Origin: Brevifilum sp029548365
Lineage (GTDB): Bacteria; Chloroflexota; Anaerolineae; Anaerolineales; Anaerolineaceae
Length of the DNA stretch: 64,000 nt
Reading direction: 5' to 3'
Assembly: GCA_035376985.1 (NCBI GenBank)
Contig: DAOSSA010000002.1
Span: forward strand, 124,001 to 188,000
The position numbers and the translations under genes were made by a program. Below the pieces are notes generated by a model. The model worked only from the letters and a program-made list of their open reading frames with translations. It did no database searches and was not told the origin of the DNA. Position 1 is the first letter of the stretch, and each line of letters opens with the position of its first letter. Below, piece by piece: positions 17,146 to 25,265 of this stretch.

Positions 17146-18342
17146 CTAAGATTTTTCGTTCTGGTCGTCTTCAATCATCTGGTTCAGGATGGGGATGATT
17201 TCCAACGCATCGCCGACAATTCCCAGGTCAGCAACATTTAATATGGGTGCCTCAGGGTCTTTATTGATGGCAATGACGGTTTTTGATGCGCTCATTCCGA
17301 CCAGGTGCTGTACAGCGCCACTAATTCCCGCGGCGATATACAATTGCGGTCCAACCGTTGTGCCAGATTGCCCCACCTGGTGAGTGTGAGAGATCCACCC
17401 CTGCTCGACAATAATTCGGGAACCGGCTGTGGTTCCACCCAATTGGTCGGCCAGAATATTAAGCATCTCGAGGTTAGCGGCTTTTCCCATGCCTCTTCCT
17501 CCCGAAACAATGATGCGGGCATCAGCAATGCCAACCTGGTCGTCTGCATCCAGGTTTTCAGACTGAACCAGACGGGTGCGGATTGCTGCCCGGCTCATGG
17601 TCAGAGGGAATTCAACCACTTCCGCCAGTCGGGACGGGTCTGGTTTCAGGGCTGGGAAAACATTTGGACGGACGGTGGCAGTTTGGGGGCGGGTGTGGGG
17701 TGTGATGATTGAGGCCATGATATTGCCGCCAAATGCCGGGCGAGTTTGCACCAGCTGCCCATCGTCATCGATGGATAACCGGGTGCAATCAGCGGTCAAG
17801 CCCAGCCGCAGGCGTGCCGCCACGCGGGGCGCCAGGTCGCGTCCATGGGGCGTGGCGCCGTAGAGAACGACCGAAGGCATCTCAAACGCAATCACTGCGC
17901 TGAGGGCTTGCGTGTAGCCTTCCGTGGTATAGGTGTCTAAGAATTTGTGCTGGCAGAGAATCACCCGGTCAGCGCCGTAGGTCCCCAGGTCGGCGGGGTC
18001 AAAATCGGTTTCAGCAGCGATGATTACTGCGTTCAATTCCTGTCCGAGCTGATCTGCCAGCTCACGCCCTTTACCAAGCAGTTCCAGAACAACCTTGCGC
18101 GGCTTACCGTTTTCCAGTTCAGCCCAAACAAAAACGCCCTTGTATTTGCGCAGTTCTTCGGCATCGATCTGTTTGCGTTCAATGTGCAGTGCCTCAAAGG
18201 GGCACACGTTGACACACGCGCCGCACAGGGTGCAGGCTGAACTGACTTCCAGGAAACTATCGACAATTGATAGGGCGCCAAAGGGGCAATTTCCAATACA
18301 AATTTTGCAACGGGTGCATCGATCGTGGTTGATATTCAGCAT
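17146..18342 (-). CDS. etfA: Electron-transfer flavoprotein alpha subunit with N-terminal 2[4Fe-4S] ferredoxin domain
   Basis: 398 residues. The first 60 carry two cluster motifs, CTRCKICIGNCP and CTLCGACVNVCP, a ferredoxin module absent from ordinary EtfA but present in the EtfA (LctC) of the Acetobacterium lactate dehydrogenase complex. The rest is EtfA: VFVWAELENGKPRKVVLELLGKG, ILCQH, and the FAD-binding end with GRGMGKAANLEML, GTTAGSR, QVGQSGTTVGPQLYIAAGISGA and VAINKDPEAPI. It starts three bases after the etfB stop. It would form a heterodimer with EtfB that confurcates or bifurcates electrons between NADH, ferredoxin and the FAD dehydrogenase encoded upstream. Confidence 0.92.
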   Translation of the reverse strand: MLNINHDRCTRCKICIGNCPFGALSIVDSFLEVSSACTLCGACVNVCPFEALHIERKQIDAEELRKYKGVFVWAELENGKPRKVVLELLGKGRELADQLGQELNAVIIAAETDFDPADLGTYGADRVILCQHKFLDTYTTEGYTQALSAVIAFEMPSVVLYGATPHGRDLAPRVAARLRLGLTADCTRLSIDDDGQLVQTRPAFGGNIMASIITPHTRPQTATVRPNVFPALKPDPSRLAEVVEFPLTMSRAAIRTRLVQSENLDADDQVGIADARIIVSGGRGMGKAANLEMLNILADQLGGTTAGSRIIVEQGWISHTHQVGQSGTTVGPQLYIAAGISGAVQHLVGMSASKTVIAINKDPEAPILNVADLGIVGDALEIIPILNQMIEDDQNEKS

Positions 18343-18345
18343 GGC

Positions 18346-19170
18346 TTATTTTGCTCCCGATCGATTATTTTCCAGGAAATGGTTTTCTTTGAGGAAATTA
18401 AAAATTTCCCTGGCTGCTTCAGCCGGTTCAAGGTCCTTGAGGACGCGGGTGTCCTTCCTGGTGGGCGGGGGGAAGATCTTAACGACCTGGGTGTAAGAGC
18501 CTTTCAAGCCTAACTTTTCCTCATCCAATAACAGGTCGCCAGCGGTTACGAATTCAATGTTTTTGCGATGTGCATCGATGACAGCATCCAGTGAAGGCGC
18601 TCTGCGCTGGGTTTCACCTTTTGTGATGGTGACCAACGCAGGCAGGGCCGCGTCGAGCACCTCGATGCCATGCTCTGCTTCACGTTTGACCTGCACGCGC
18701 TTCCTGTCTGCCGTCAGGTTCACACTCGTGCCATAGGTGATTTGGGGTAAGCTCAAAATTTCCGCGATTTCAGGTCCAACCTGGGCGGTATCGCCATCAA
18801 TTGCCTGTTTACCAGCCAGGATCAGGGCGAAATCCGGGATCAATTGGCGGATGACCTCAGCCAGAGTAAAGGCGGTAGCCCAGGTATCAGCGCCGGCGAA
18901 TTTCCGGTCGGTTAAAAGGATAGCCCGGTCTGCGCCAAGCTCCAAACAGCGACGCAGGGCGTCCTCAGCCTGGGGAGGACCCATACAGACGGCAATAACC
19001 TCGAACTCTGCGTTGGCTTGTTTGATGCGAGCGGCATGGTCAAGGGCATATTCGCAAAAAGGGTTGAGGATCGATTGGACTCCTTCGCGAAGGAGTGTGC
19101 CGGTGATTGGATCCACCTGCACATCGGTGACTTCAGGGACCTGTTTAACGCAAACGACGATTTTTTTCAT
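18346..19170 (-). CDS. etfB: Electron-transfer flavoprotein beta subunit
   Basis: 274 residues from the ATG at 19170, chosen because GAGG precedes it and because it overlaps the FAD-dehydrogenase stop as ATGA; a GTG two codons earlier is possible. EtfB features: KKIVVCVKQVPEV, NPFCEYALDHA, ILAGKQAIDGDTAQVGPEIAEIL (nucleotide-binding loop), and GLKGSYTQVVKIFPP at the C-terminal arm. It sits between the dehydrogenase and ferredoxin-EtfA genes. The three together have the composition of LctBCD, though the order here (dehydrogenase, EtfB, EtfA) differs. Confidence 0.92.
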   Translation of the reverse strand: MKKIVVCVKQVPEVTDVQVDPITGTLLREGVQSILNPFCEYALDHAARIKQANAEFEVIAVCMGPPQAEDALRRCLELGADRAILLTDRKFAGADTWATAFTLAEVIRQLIPDFALILAGKQAIDGDTAQVGPEIAEILSLPQITYGTSVNLTADRKRVQVKREAEHGIEVLDAALPALVTITKGETQRRAPSLDAVIDAHRKNIEFVTAGDLLLDEEKLGLKGSYTQVVKIFPPPTRKDTRVLKDLEPAEAAREIFNFLKENHFLENNRSGAK

Positions 19171-20816
19171 GTGCACACCTCACACGGAAATAGATCACCC
19201 GGGTTGAGTAAATGATCAGGGTCGAAGACGGTTTTCACATGCTGCATTTGTGAAATCTGTTCCGGGGTGAACATTAATGCCAGAAAATTTTGTTTGATTT
19301 TACCAATGCCATGTTCCGCAGAAACAGCGCCGCCCCATTCGACGGTTTTTTGTGCAAAGAGCTGATAGAGTTCAAGCCCCTGGGTCAGCTCCTCGATATT
19401 TCGGGGCAGGATGTTAACATGAATGTGGTTATTGCCAATATGCCCAAATGCAACCCATTCCAGGTTGAGGGCATCACAATTTTCCTGATAGAGAGTCCAG
19501 ATGTCCATCAGGTGCTCATCAGGTACGGCCAGGTCGGTGCCGAGTTTGTGAAGTTTGGGGATTGATTTTTTTCGCTCAGCAATAATGCTGTTGACGGTTT
19601 CAGGCAACAAGTGACGGAAGACTTTAAAGCGTTCCAACTCACGCGGTTCGTGCGCCGCCCATGAAAGGGCAGGATCAGCGCCATGCTGACAGATGATTTC
19701 CTGAAGCACAGCCAGGTGATCGTTGCTGGATTGCGGGGTGTAATTCAGCTCGAAGAACAGGGCTGAGCGCGCCTCGTCTGGAATCGGGGGCATGTTGACG
19801 GTCGAAGGCGCTTTAGCCTGCACCCGGCGCAGCAAATTCAGCGCGTTGCCGGAATAGAATTCGAGAAAATCAAGTTTGATGCGCTGATCGGAGCGCAGAG
19901 AAGCGGTGAGGCGGACTGCCTGGTAATCGTCTTCCAGGAATTGAACGATGGAAATTTTTGGCTCGCTTTTTATCAGCGCCACGTCCACCCGCGTGACAAT
20001 TCCCAGCACGCCTTCAGAGCCAATGAACAGATCAATCAGGTCCATGCCGGGAGCGGTGAAGAAACCAGCGGTGCACTTGGTCTCCGGCAAGCGATAATCC
20101 GGTATGGTGAGGGTGCGCTTTTCGCCAGCTTTGTTGACGATTTCAAACGTGCCCTTCTCAGACGCGAAATACTTGCCGCGCGGGATATCGACAAATTCAC
20201 CATTCGCCAGGACCACCCTCAGCCCGCGCACCCAGTTGCGGGTGGCGCCGAAGCGGAAGGTGCGGGCGCCGGAGGCGTTGGTCACTACGGATCCGCCCAG
20301 CGAGGCGCTCATTTCCGTCGGGTCAGGTGGATACAAGTAGGTATCGGCATCCGCTTTGAAACGCTCGTAAGAACTCCTGACCGATGCGTTATCGATTTTT
20401 TCAAGGTCGGGGAAGCGTTTACTTTTCAGCATTGCCTCCAGGCTCTTCAGGCTGACGTACGCGCCGGCCCGGAGGACCCATTCCTGGTGGTCTTCGTCGA
20501 AAAAAAGACTCTCGACCTGGTCAAAACGTTCCAGTGAAACGATCGCGCCACAGGCAGGGACACTGCCACCCACCAGACCCGTGCGCGAACCAGCGACGGT
20601 AATCGGGACGCCCAGCGCAGACATTGCCTGGATTACAGCAACCAGTTCGGCTTCATCCCTGGGGATGAAAAGATGGTTGGCGTCGGTTGAGACCAGTTTT
20701 GATTCATCGGTCAGGTAGATCGGATAATCCGTTTTGATGGCTTCGTAGCCATCGATACGTTTTACTGTTTTGAATTCGGCTTGGGATGCTGGTTGGGAAA
20801 AAATGATATGCATCAT
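19167..20816 (-). CDS. FAD-linked 2-hydroxyacid dehydrogenase (GlcD/LctD family)
   Basis: 549 residues. The PP-loop FAD-binding fold is shown by IPRDEAELVAVIQAMSALG, PITVAGSRTGLVGGSVP, and DPTEMSASLGGSVVTNASGARTFRFGATRNWVRGL. The C-terminal metal/substrate region has AFGHIGNNHIHVNI and SAEHGIGKIKQ, as in D-lactate and glycolate dehydrogenases. It is about 80 residues longer than typical LctD/GlcD (about 460). It oxidises a 2-hydroxyacid and passes electrons to the EtfAB pair encoded immediately downstream (four-base overlap). Lactate is the default substrate; a sugar-acid such as an aldonate is suggested by the operon and by the extra length. Confidence 0.88.
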   Translation of the reverse strand: MMHIIFSQPASQAEFKTVKRIDGYEAIKTDYPIYLTDESKLVSTDANHLFIPRDEAELVAVIQAMSALGVPITVAGSRTGLVGGSVPACGAIVSLERFDQVESLFFDEDHQEWVLRAGAYVSLKSLEAMLKSKRFPDLEKIDNASVRSSYERFKADADTYLYPPDPTEMSASLGGSVVTNASGARTFRFGATRNWVRGLRVVLANGEFVDIPRGKYFASEKGTFEIVNKAGEKRTLTIPDYRLPETKCTAGFFTAPGMDLIDLFIGSEGVLGIVTRVDVALIKSEPKISIVQFLEDDYQAVRLTASLRSDQRIKLDFLEFYSGNALNLLRRVQAKAPSTVNMPPIPDEARSALFFELNYTPQSSNDHLAVLQEIICQHGADPALSWAAHEPRELERFKVFRHLLPETVNSIIAERKKSIPKLHKLGTDLAVPDEHLMDIWTLYQENCDALNLEWVAFGHIGNNHIHVNILPRNIEELTQGLELYQLFAQKTVEWGGAVSAEHGIGKIKQNFLALMFTPEQISQMQHVKTVFDPDHLLNPGDLFPCEVCT

Positions 20817-20859
20817 TACTCACGTTCTATTTTGGGTAAGCCATGCCGGTTTGGGCAAG

Positions 20860-21693
20860 TTAGCCGCTGAGATTGCTGTGTATGTCTTTGAGTATGGGTT
20901 TCAGGAAAGCGAGATTCTTTTCTCCAGCGGTGTGGACATCTGGCAGGGGCAGGAATTCACCCGAGATGAAACCGGAATAACCGGTGCTGAGTAGCGCGCG
21001 TAAAATGGATGGAAAATCCAGGTGCCCGCCGCCAGGAGGCCAGCGGTTTGAATCAGCGACATGAAAATGGAAAATACGTTCGTTGCACAGGCGCAGGCTG
21101 TCTTCAATAATTGGTTCTTCAATATTCATATGGAAGGTATCCAGCAGCAAACCAAAATTTTGGCTGCCGACAGCATCGATTAACGCCATACCCTGTGCCA
21201 CAGTGTTGATCAGCGAGGTCTCGTAGCGGTTGATGGGTTCGAGCGCCAAACGCACGCCAGCATCTTCTGCTGCCTGGCTGCAATTCTTGAGCGCCGACCG
21301 CAGCCATTCTATGGCCTGTTCGTGTGAGGCTCCTGGTTTAAGCACGCCGCGAATCAGACCGATGATGACCACGGCATCAAAATGAGCCGCCACAGGCAGG
21401 TGGCTTTTGATGCGCTCAATCGCAGCCTGGCGGATGGATGGGTCAGAATCGGTGAATGAAAGCCCTTCTTCGTTCCAGGCTTGTCCTGTGCCGATGGCTG
21501 GCACAACCAACCCAAGTTTACTGACCAGTGCGGATAATGAGGGGAGGTCTATTTTTTTTGGGTCGCGAATGGCAAGTTCGGCGCCGGTATACCCCATTTG
21601 CTTGAGTACAGCCAGGTTATTGTGCAGATCACCGGAAAAGGTGGCGGCTGCAAATTGGGTTTGCTGGGTGGTAACAACCATTGAGAGCTTCAT
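20860..21693 (-). CDS. iolO: Xylose-isomerase-like epimerase, probable 5-keto-L-gluconate epimerase (IolO type)
   Basis: 277 residues from the ATG at 21693 (GAGG six bases upstream). A TIM barrel of the AP-endonuclease-2/tagatose-3-epimerase family: metal ligands are visible in LALEPINRYETSL (Glu), GLLLDTFHMNIEE (Asp, His), HFHVADSNRWPPGGGHLDF (His, Arg) and FISGEFLPLP (Glu). These segments match the hydroxypyruvate-isomerase-like subgroup containing Thermotoga IolO, which converts 5-keto-L-gluconate to D-tagaturonate. The assignment rests mainly on co-occurrence with IolM- and IolN-like genes immediately next to it; hydroxypyruvate isomerase activity is an alternative. Confidence 0.7.
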   Translation of the reverse strand: MKLSMVVTTQQTQFAAATFSGDLHNNLAVLKQMGYTGAELAIRDPKKIDLPSLSALVSKLGLVVPAIGTGQAWNEEGLSFTDSDPSIRQAAIERIKSHLPVAAHFDAVVIIGLIRGVLKPGASHEQAIEWLRSALKNCSQAAEDAGVRLALEPINRYETSLINTVAQGMALIDAVGSQNFGLLLDTFHMNIEEPIIEDSLRLCNERIFHFHVADSNRWPPGGGHLDFPSILRALLSTGYSGFISGEFLPLPDVHTAGEKNLAFLKPILKDIHSNLSG

Positions 21694-21756
21694 TGGACAC
21701 CTCAAGTTGAGGCGCCAGCAGCCGATCAGCTGCTGGCGCCTTGTGATAGCAATTGT

Positions 21757-22956
21757 TTACAGATTAGCCAGGTAGGTGACCTTGCACTGCGATCGATCGG
21801 TTTGAAGCTGGATGATGTTTTCAGGAACTTCAGCCAGGCTGATCTGCTTGGTGCTGATCAGGGTCATGTCCATACCATCTGCCATGCAATCAATTACACG
21901 GGGGAAGGTGCCGTGACCAGAGTGGCCCTGGGCACCGATGATGCTGGCGCGACGAACCTGCAGCACCTCACCGGCAACAGGCATCTTTGCCTCAGCGCGG
22001 GCAGTCACAACGACCTTGCTGTTAAGCGTCCGGCCTTCCCAGATCACTTTTTCGATATCCGGGTAGACCACCTCAGGCAGCCCGGTGGCTTCCATGAACA
22101 GGTCAGCACCCATACCGTTGGTTAATTCCAGGACGGTCTCAGCGAAATCTTCATTCAGAGGGTTGATGTGGTAATCTGCGCCGAGTTTGAGGGCCATCTT
22201 ACCGCGATCTTCCTGGGTTTCGGAAATGATCACCTTGGAGGCTCCAGCGCGTTTGAGAATGGCACAGGCAGCTAAACCAACCGGGCCGCCGCCCAGGACC
22301 ACCACACGGTCGCCGGGGCGGATGCCCCCGCCGCGTTCAATAACAGCATTGTAAGCCACGCAGGTGGGCTCCACAAGGCTGCCGGCTAAGAAGAGCTTAT
22401 CTTCGGGGTAGTGCTCTTTGAGGGGTTCCAGGCTCCACAGGGTGCGGGCAGGCACAACCAGGTATTTGGTAAAGGCACCGTGAACGTTAAAGCCGATCTC
22501 GTCCAGGCGCTCACAGTGGTTGGGCCAGCCATCAGCACAGGGCTTACAGGAACCGCACCACAACATTTCTTCGGTGGTCACTTCTTCGCCGCCCTTATAG
22601 GGCTTGTTGGTGTTTTTGTCGTAGGCATTTTTGCCCGCCTCGACCACCACGCCGGAAAGCTCGTGCCCCAGGATGCTGGGGAAGCCCGTCAGGCCAGGGT
22701 AAAAGATGTAGCCATCGGCTTCAGCCTGCGCCATGTGGACATCAGAACCGCAGATACCGCAGGCTTTAACTTCGATTAAAACCTCTTCATCGCCGGGAAC
22801 GGGAATATCGTATTCGCGGATTTCAATTCTGGGGTTGCGCCATACCTGGCTGCCCAGGTAAGTCTGGCGTCCTTCAATATCTTTGGGGCCCAGTTTAAAA
22901 CCTGGTTTCGGGTCCCAATCTGCTACCAGGGTCACGCCTTGCATTTTGTCTTTCAT
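21757..22956 (-). CDS. iolM: Zn-dependent scyllo-inosose dehydrogenase (IolM type)
   Basis: 399 residues, strong ribosome site AAGGAGACTGATA. A medium-chain zinc dehydrogenase: catalytic Cys/His in VKACGICGSDVHMA and GHELSGVVVEAG, structural-zinc loop CGSCKPCADGWPNHCE, and nucleotide fold VVVLGGGPVGLAACAILKRAG. It has the long N-terminal extension (about 40 residues, including GPKDIEGRQTYLGSQVW) seen in Thermotoga IolM, which oxidises scyllo-inosose (2-keto-myo-inositol) to a diketo-inositol. The neighbouring creatininase-like and epimerase genes are the next steps of that route. Confidence in the exact substrate comes from gene context. Confidence 0.78.
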   Translation of the reverse strand: MKDKMQGVTLVADWDPKPGFKLGPKDIEGRQTYLGSQVWRNPRIEIREYDIPVPGDEEVLIEVKACGICGSDVHMAQAEADGYIFYPGLTGFPSILGHELSGVVVEAGKNAYDKNTNKPYKGGEEVTTEEMLWCGSCKPCADGWPNHCERLDEIGFNVHGAFTKYLVVPARTLWSLEPLKEHYPEDKLFLAGSLVEPTCVAYNAVIERGGGIRPGDRVVVLGGGPVGLAACAILKRAGASKVIISETQEDRGKMALKLGADYHINPLNEDFAETVLELTNGMGADLFMEATGLPEVVYPDIEKVIWEGRTLNSKVVVTARAEAKMPVAGEVLQVRRASIIGAQGHSGHGTFPRVIDCMADGMDMTLISTKQISLAEVPENIIQLQTDRSQCKVTYLANL

Positions 22957-22989
22957 TATCAGTCTCCTTCATTCTAATCAGGGCGATTA

Positions 22990-24114
22990 TCAGACTTCGG
23001 TGCCCTGACCAATGCGCGGGATACCGTAGACTGTCTTCCAACCTTCGCTCAGGGGTTCACGCAAGTAGGGCTCCATGTCCTTTTCTGTGCGCAGGGTCAC
23101 TTTTTCTACCGGGGGAACCTCGCCTGCCGGGAAGGCATCCAAAACATCATCGTGCCACAGGGTTAAGTATTTGAGGATGGCTGCCATCGGCCGCTTGGCT
23201 TTTTGGGCAGCGCCAGATTTAGCCTTACCCACAACGCCTTCGGGTGTGGCTGCAATTTCAATTGCAAAGTGACCTTCGCCTTCAGACCAGCGGCTGGGCC
23301 GACCAAAGGGGTCGACGGATTTGTCGAAATGACCTTCTGGCAGGTAGCTGATGCCCTCGGTATCCACGGCATAGTCCATGTCTACCATTTCGGGGTGTAG
23401 CAGCAGGCTCAACGATGTTTCTGATTCGTCAGCGTGGACAAAGTTCGTACTCATGGTGCCGCCGCGGTCATCGGAGCGGAAAAATTCACGCACGCCGCGG
23501 TGCCAGTCGATTACACGGAAGATACCCGGCAACTGGTAGCGTTTTTGGAATTCCTGCACAGCGGATTCAAGCATCCACAGCTGGCCATGGTTATTGACGA
23601 TTAACTGCTTCCGGAAACCATCATTCCACAAGCCCAACATGACATCGATCATCATCTCGCGCACCACGTGTTCCCGCACGATGACCGTGCCGGGCATGCC
23701 CAAGTGGTGGTAGGGATGTCCGCCATAGTTGAGCGGCGGCAAAGCCAGGTTGACCGGGGCGCCGCGTTTGGCGGTGAACCGGCGCACACCTTCGCAGATG
23801 GCGCTGACGTACAGGGTGTCAGCCGCGCTGGGCAGATGCTGTCCGTGCAGCTCGGTGCAGCCAACGGGAATGAAGACAACGTCATTTTTCTTACGGTTGG
23901 CTTCCACCTGCCAGCGGGTGGTGGTTTGAATATACGAGCCAGGTTTTGCCCACTCGACGGGAGATGGGATACCGTAATCTTCCAAAATTGCGTCGATTTC
24001 GGCATCGCTGGCTTCCCAAACCGATTTTTTCAAGCGCCCGACAGGATTGTCTTCAAAAAACAGGTCAGGTTCGCTGGTGGGTAATAATCCTTGAGGGATT
24101 GGTTTATCAGGCAT
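22990..24114 (-). CDS. iolN: Creatininase-fold hydrolase, probable diketo-inositol hydrolase (IolN type)
   Basis: 374 residues, AAGGAGCACC before the ATG. The creatininase fold metal site is visible: PVGCTELHGQHLPSAADT (Glu, His, Asp), LPPLNYGGHPYHHLGMPGT, VNNHGQLWML and HADESETS (Glu). Instead of a creatinine amidohydrolase of about 260 residues this protein is longer, with an N-terminal extension and a C-terminal tail, as in the Thermotoga IolN protein that opens the ring of the diketo-inositol to 5-keto-L-gluconate. It is placed between two zinc dehydrogenases, one of which is the IolM-like enzyme making its substrate. Confidence 0.75.
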   Translation of the reverse strand: MPDKPIPQGLLPTSEPDLFFEDNPVGRLKKSVWEASDAEIDAILEDYGIPSPVEWAKPGSYIQTTTRWQVEANRKKNDVVFIPVGCTELHGQHLPSAADTLYVSAICEGVRRFTAKRGAPVNLALPPLNYGGHPYHHLGMPGTVIVREHVVREMMIDVMLGLWNDGFRKQLIVNNHGQLWMLESAVQEFQKRYQLPGIFRVIDWHRGVREFFRSDDRGGTMSTNFVHADESETSLSLLLHPEMVDMDYAVDTEGISYLPEGHFDKSVDPFGRPSRWSEGEGHFAIEIAATPEGVVGKAKSGAAQKAKRPMAAILKYLTLWHDDVLDAFPAGEVPPVEKVTLRTEKDMEPYLREPLSEGWKTVYGIPRIGQGTEV

Positions 24115-24182
24115 TATGGTGCTCCTTTTTTTCTTCGTTCATGAATTCTTCATCGTTCATCCCAAGTGATTAAGGACGGAGA

Positions 24183-25226
24183 TTAAGGAATCATGACGAT
24201 TTTCATGGCGCTCTTGGGTCCGCGGGTAAGCGTGTCGAGATCCAGGCCGAGGTCTTTGAAAGCACTGGGACCTTCCTCAAGAGGAATGACTTTGGTGTAG
24301 AACTGGCTCATATCCAGGGTGTTTTCCCGGAAAATACGAACGGAAGGCAGCATGGTGTTCTGACCCAGGTACAGGCCGATGATCTTGGTTGCCCAGCGGG
24401 TAATCTGGTTAGGGACAATGGTGGTGGTGATACTGGAATCCATGCCGAAGGGTAAAATTGTTCCGCCCGGGGTGACGATCTTCAAAGCTTCTTCAAAACC
24501 GTTGCCGGTCGCTTCGATGACAATGTCAGCTTTGCTGCCATAGGTGAACTCGTTGACCTTCTCTACCAGGTCGACTTCGTGTGGGTTCCAGGCAGTCAGC
24601 CCACATTTGTGCGCCAGGTCAAGCCGGAAGGGGTCAATCTCGGATACAGAGACTTTGACGGCAATGTTTTTAGCAAATTGGGCAAAAAGGTAACCGATGG
24701 GCCCAAAACCAATCACATGCACGTAATCGTAGGGCAGCATCTGCAGAGCATTCATGCCATTAACGACGGTTGCCAGGGTTTCCACCTGGGTGCCAGCGAC
24801 GTCGTCAATTTCATCAGGCAGAACGTAGCATTGTTTTTCCGGGACGATGGTGTATTCAGCATAACCGCCATCACGCATCACGCCCAGGGCGCTGGTTTTG
24901 ATGTCAACACACTGGCTGGTGAGTCCCATCCGGCAAAATTCACAAAAACCACAGCGAATGTTATTGTCAACAGCCACGCGGTCACCGACTTTGATATGAT
25001 GTACGTGAGTACCAATATCCACGACCTCTCCACAAAATTCGTGACCAAGGACGGTGTCGAGTTTGTAGTGGTGCTTGCCTTCCACAATTTTCAGGTCTGT
25101 TCCGCAGATACCCACGGCTTTAATTTTCAGAACAACATCATCAGGGTCTTTAACCTGGGGAATAGGCCGGTCTTCAAAGACCAGTTTTCCAACGTCTTTC
25201 AATACAAGTGCTTTCATTTTTTCCAT
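24183..25226 (-). CDS. Zn-dependent alcohol/polyol dehydrogenase
   Basis: 347 residues, AAAGGAG before the ATG. Medium-chain dehydrogenase: IKAVGICGTDLKIVEG (catalytic Cys), LGHEFCGEVVDIG (His/Glu), structural-zinc cluster CGFCEFCRMGLTSQC, and cofactor motif VIGFGPIGYLFAQFA with an acidic strand end (VSEID), implying NAD preference. It is of the sorbitol/threonine dehydrogenase type. In the operon it could act as a tagaturonate reductase, as a second inositol-isomer dehydrogenase, or on a sugar alcohol; sequence does not decide. Confidence 0.8.
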   Translation of the reverse strand: MEKMKALVLKDVGKLVFEDRPIPQVKDPDDVVLKIKAVGICGTDLKIVEGKHHYKLDTVLGHEFCGEVVDIGTHVHHIKVGDRVAVDNNIRCGFCEFCRMGLTSQCVDIKTSALGVMRDGGYAEYTIVPEKQCYVLPDEIDDVAGTQVETLATVVNGMNALQMLPYDYVHVIGFGPIGYLFAQFAKNIAVKVSVSEIDPFRLDLAHKCGLTAWNPHEVDLVEKVNEFTYGSKADIVIEATGNGFEEALKIVTPGGTILPFGMDSSITTTIVPNQITRWATKIIGLYLGQNTMLPSVRIFRENTLDMSQFYTKVIPLEEGPSAFKDLGLDLDTLTRGPKSAMKIVMIP

Positions 25227-25265
25227 GATAATTCTCCTTTATCTAAAATATTTTTTGTTGACCAA

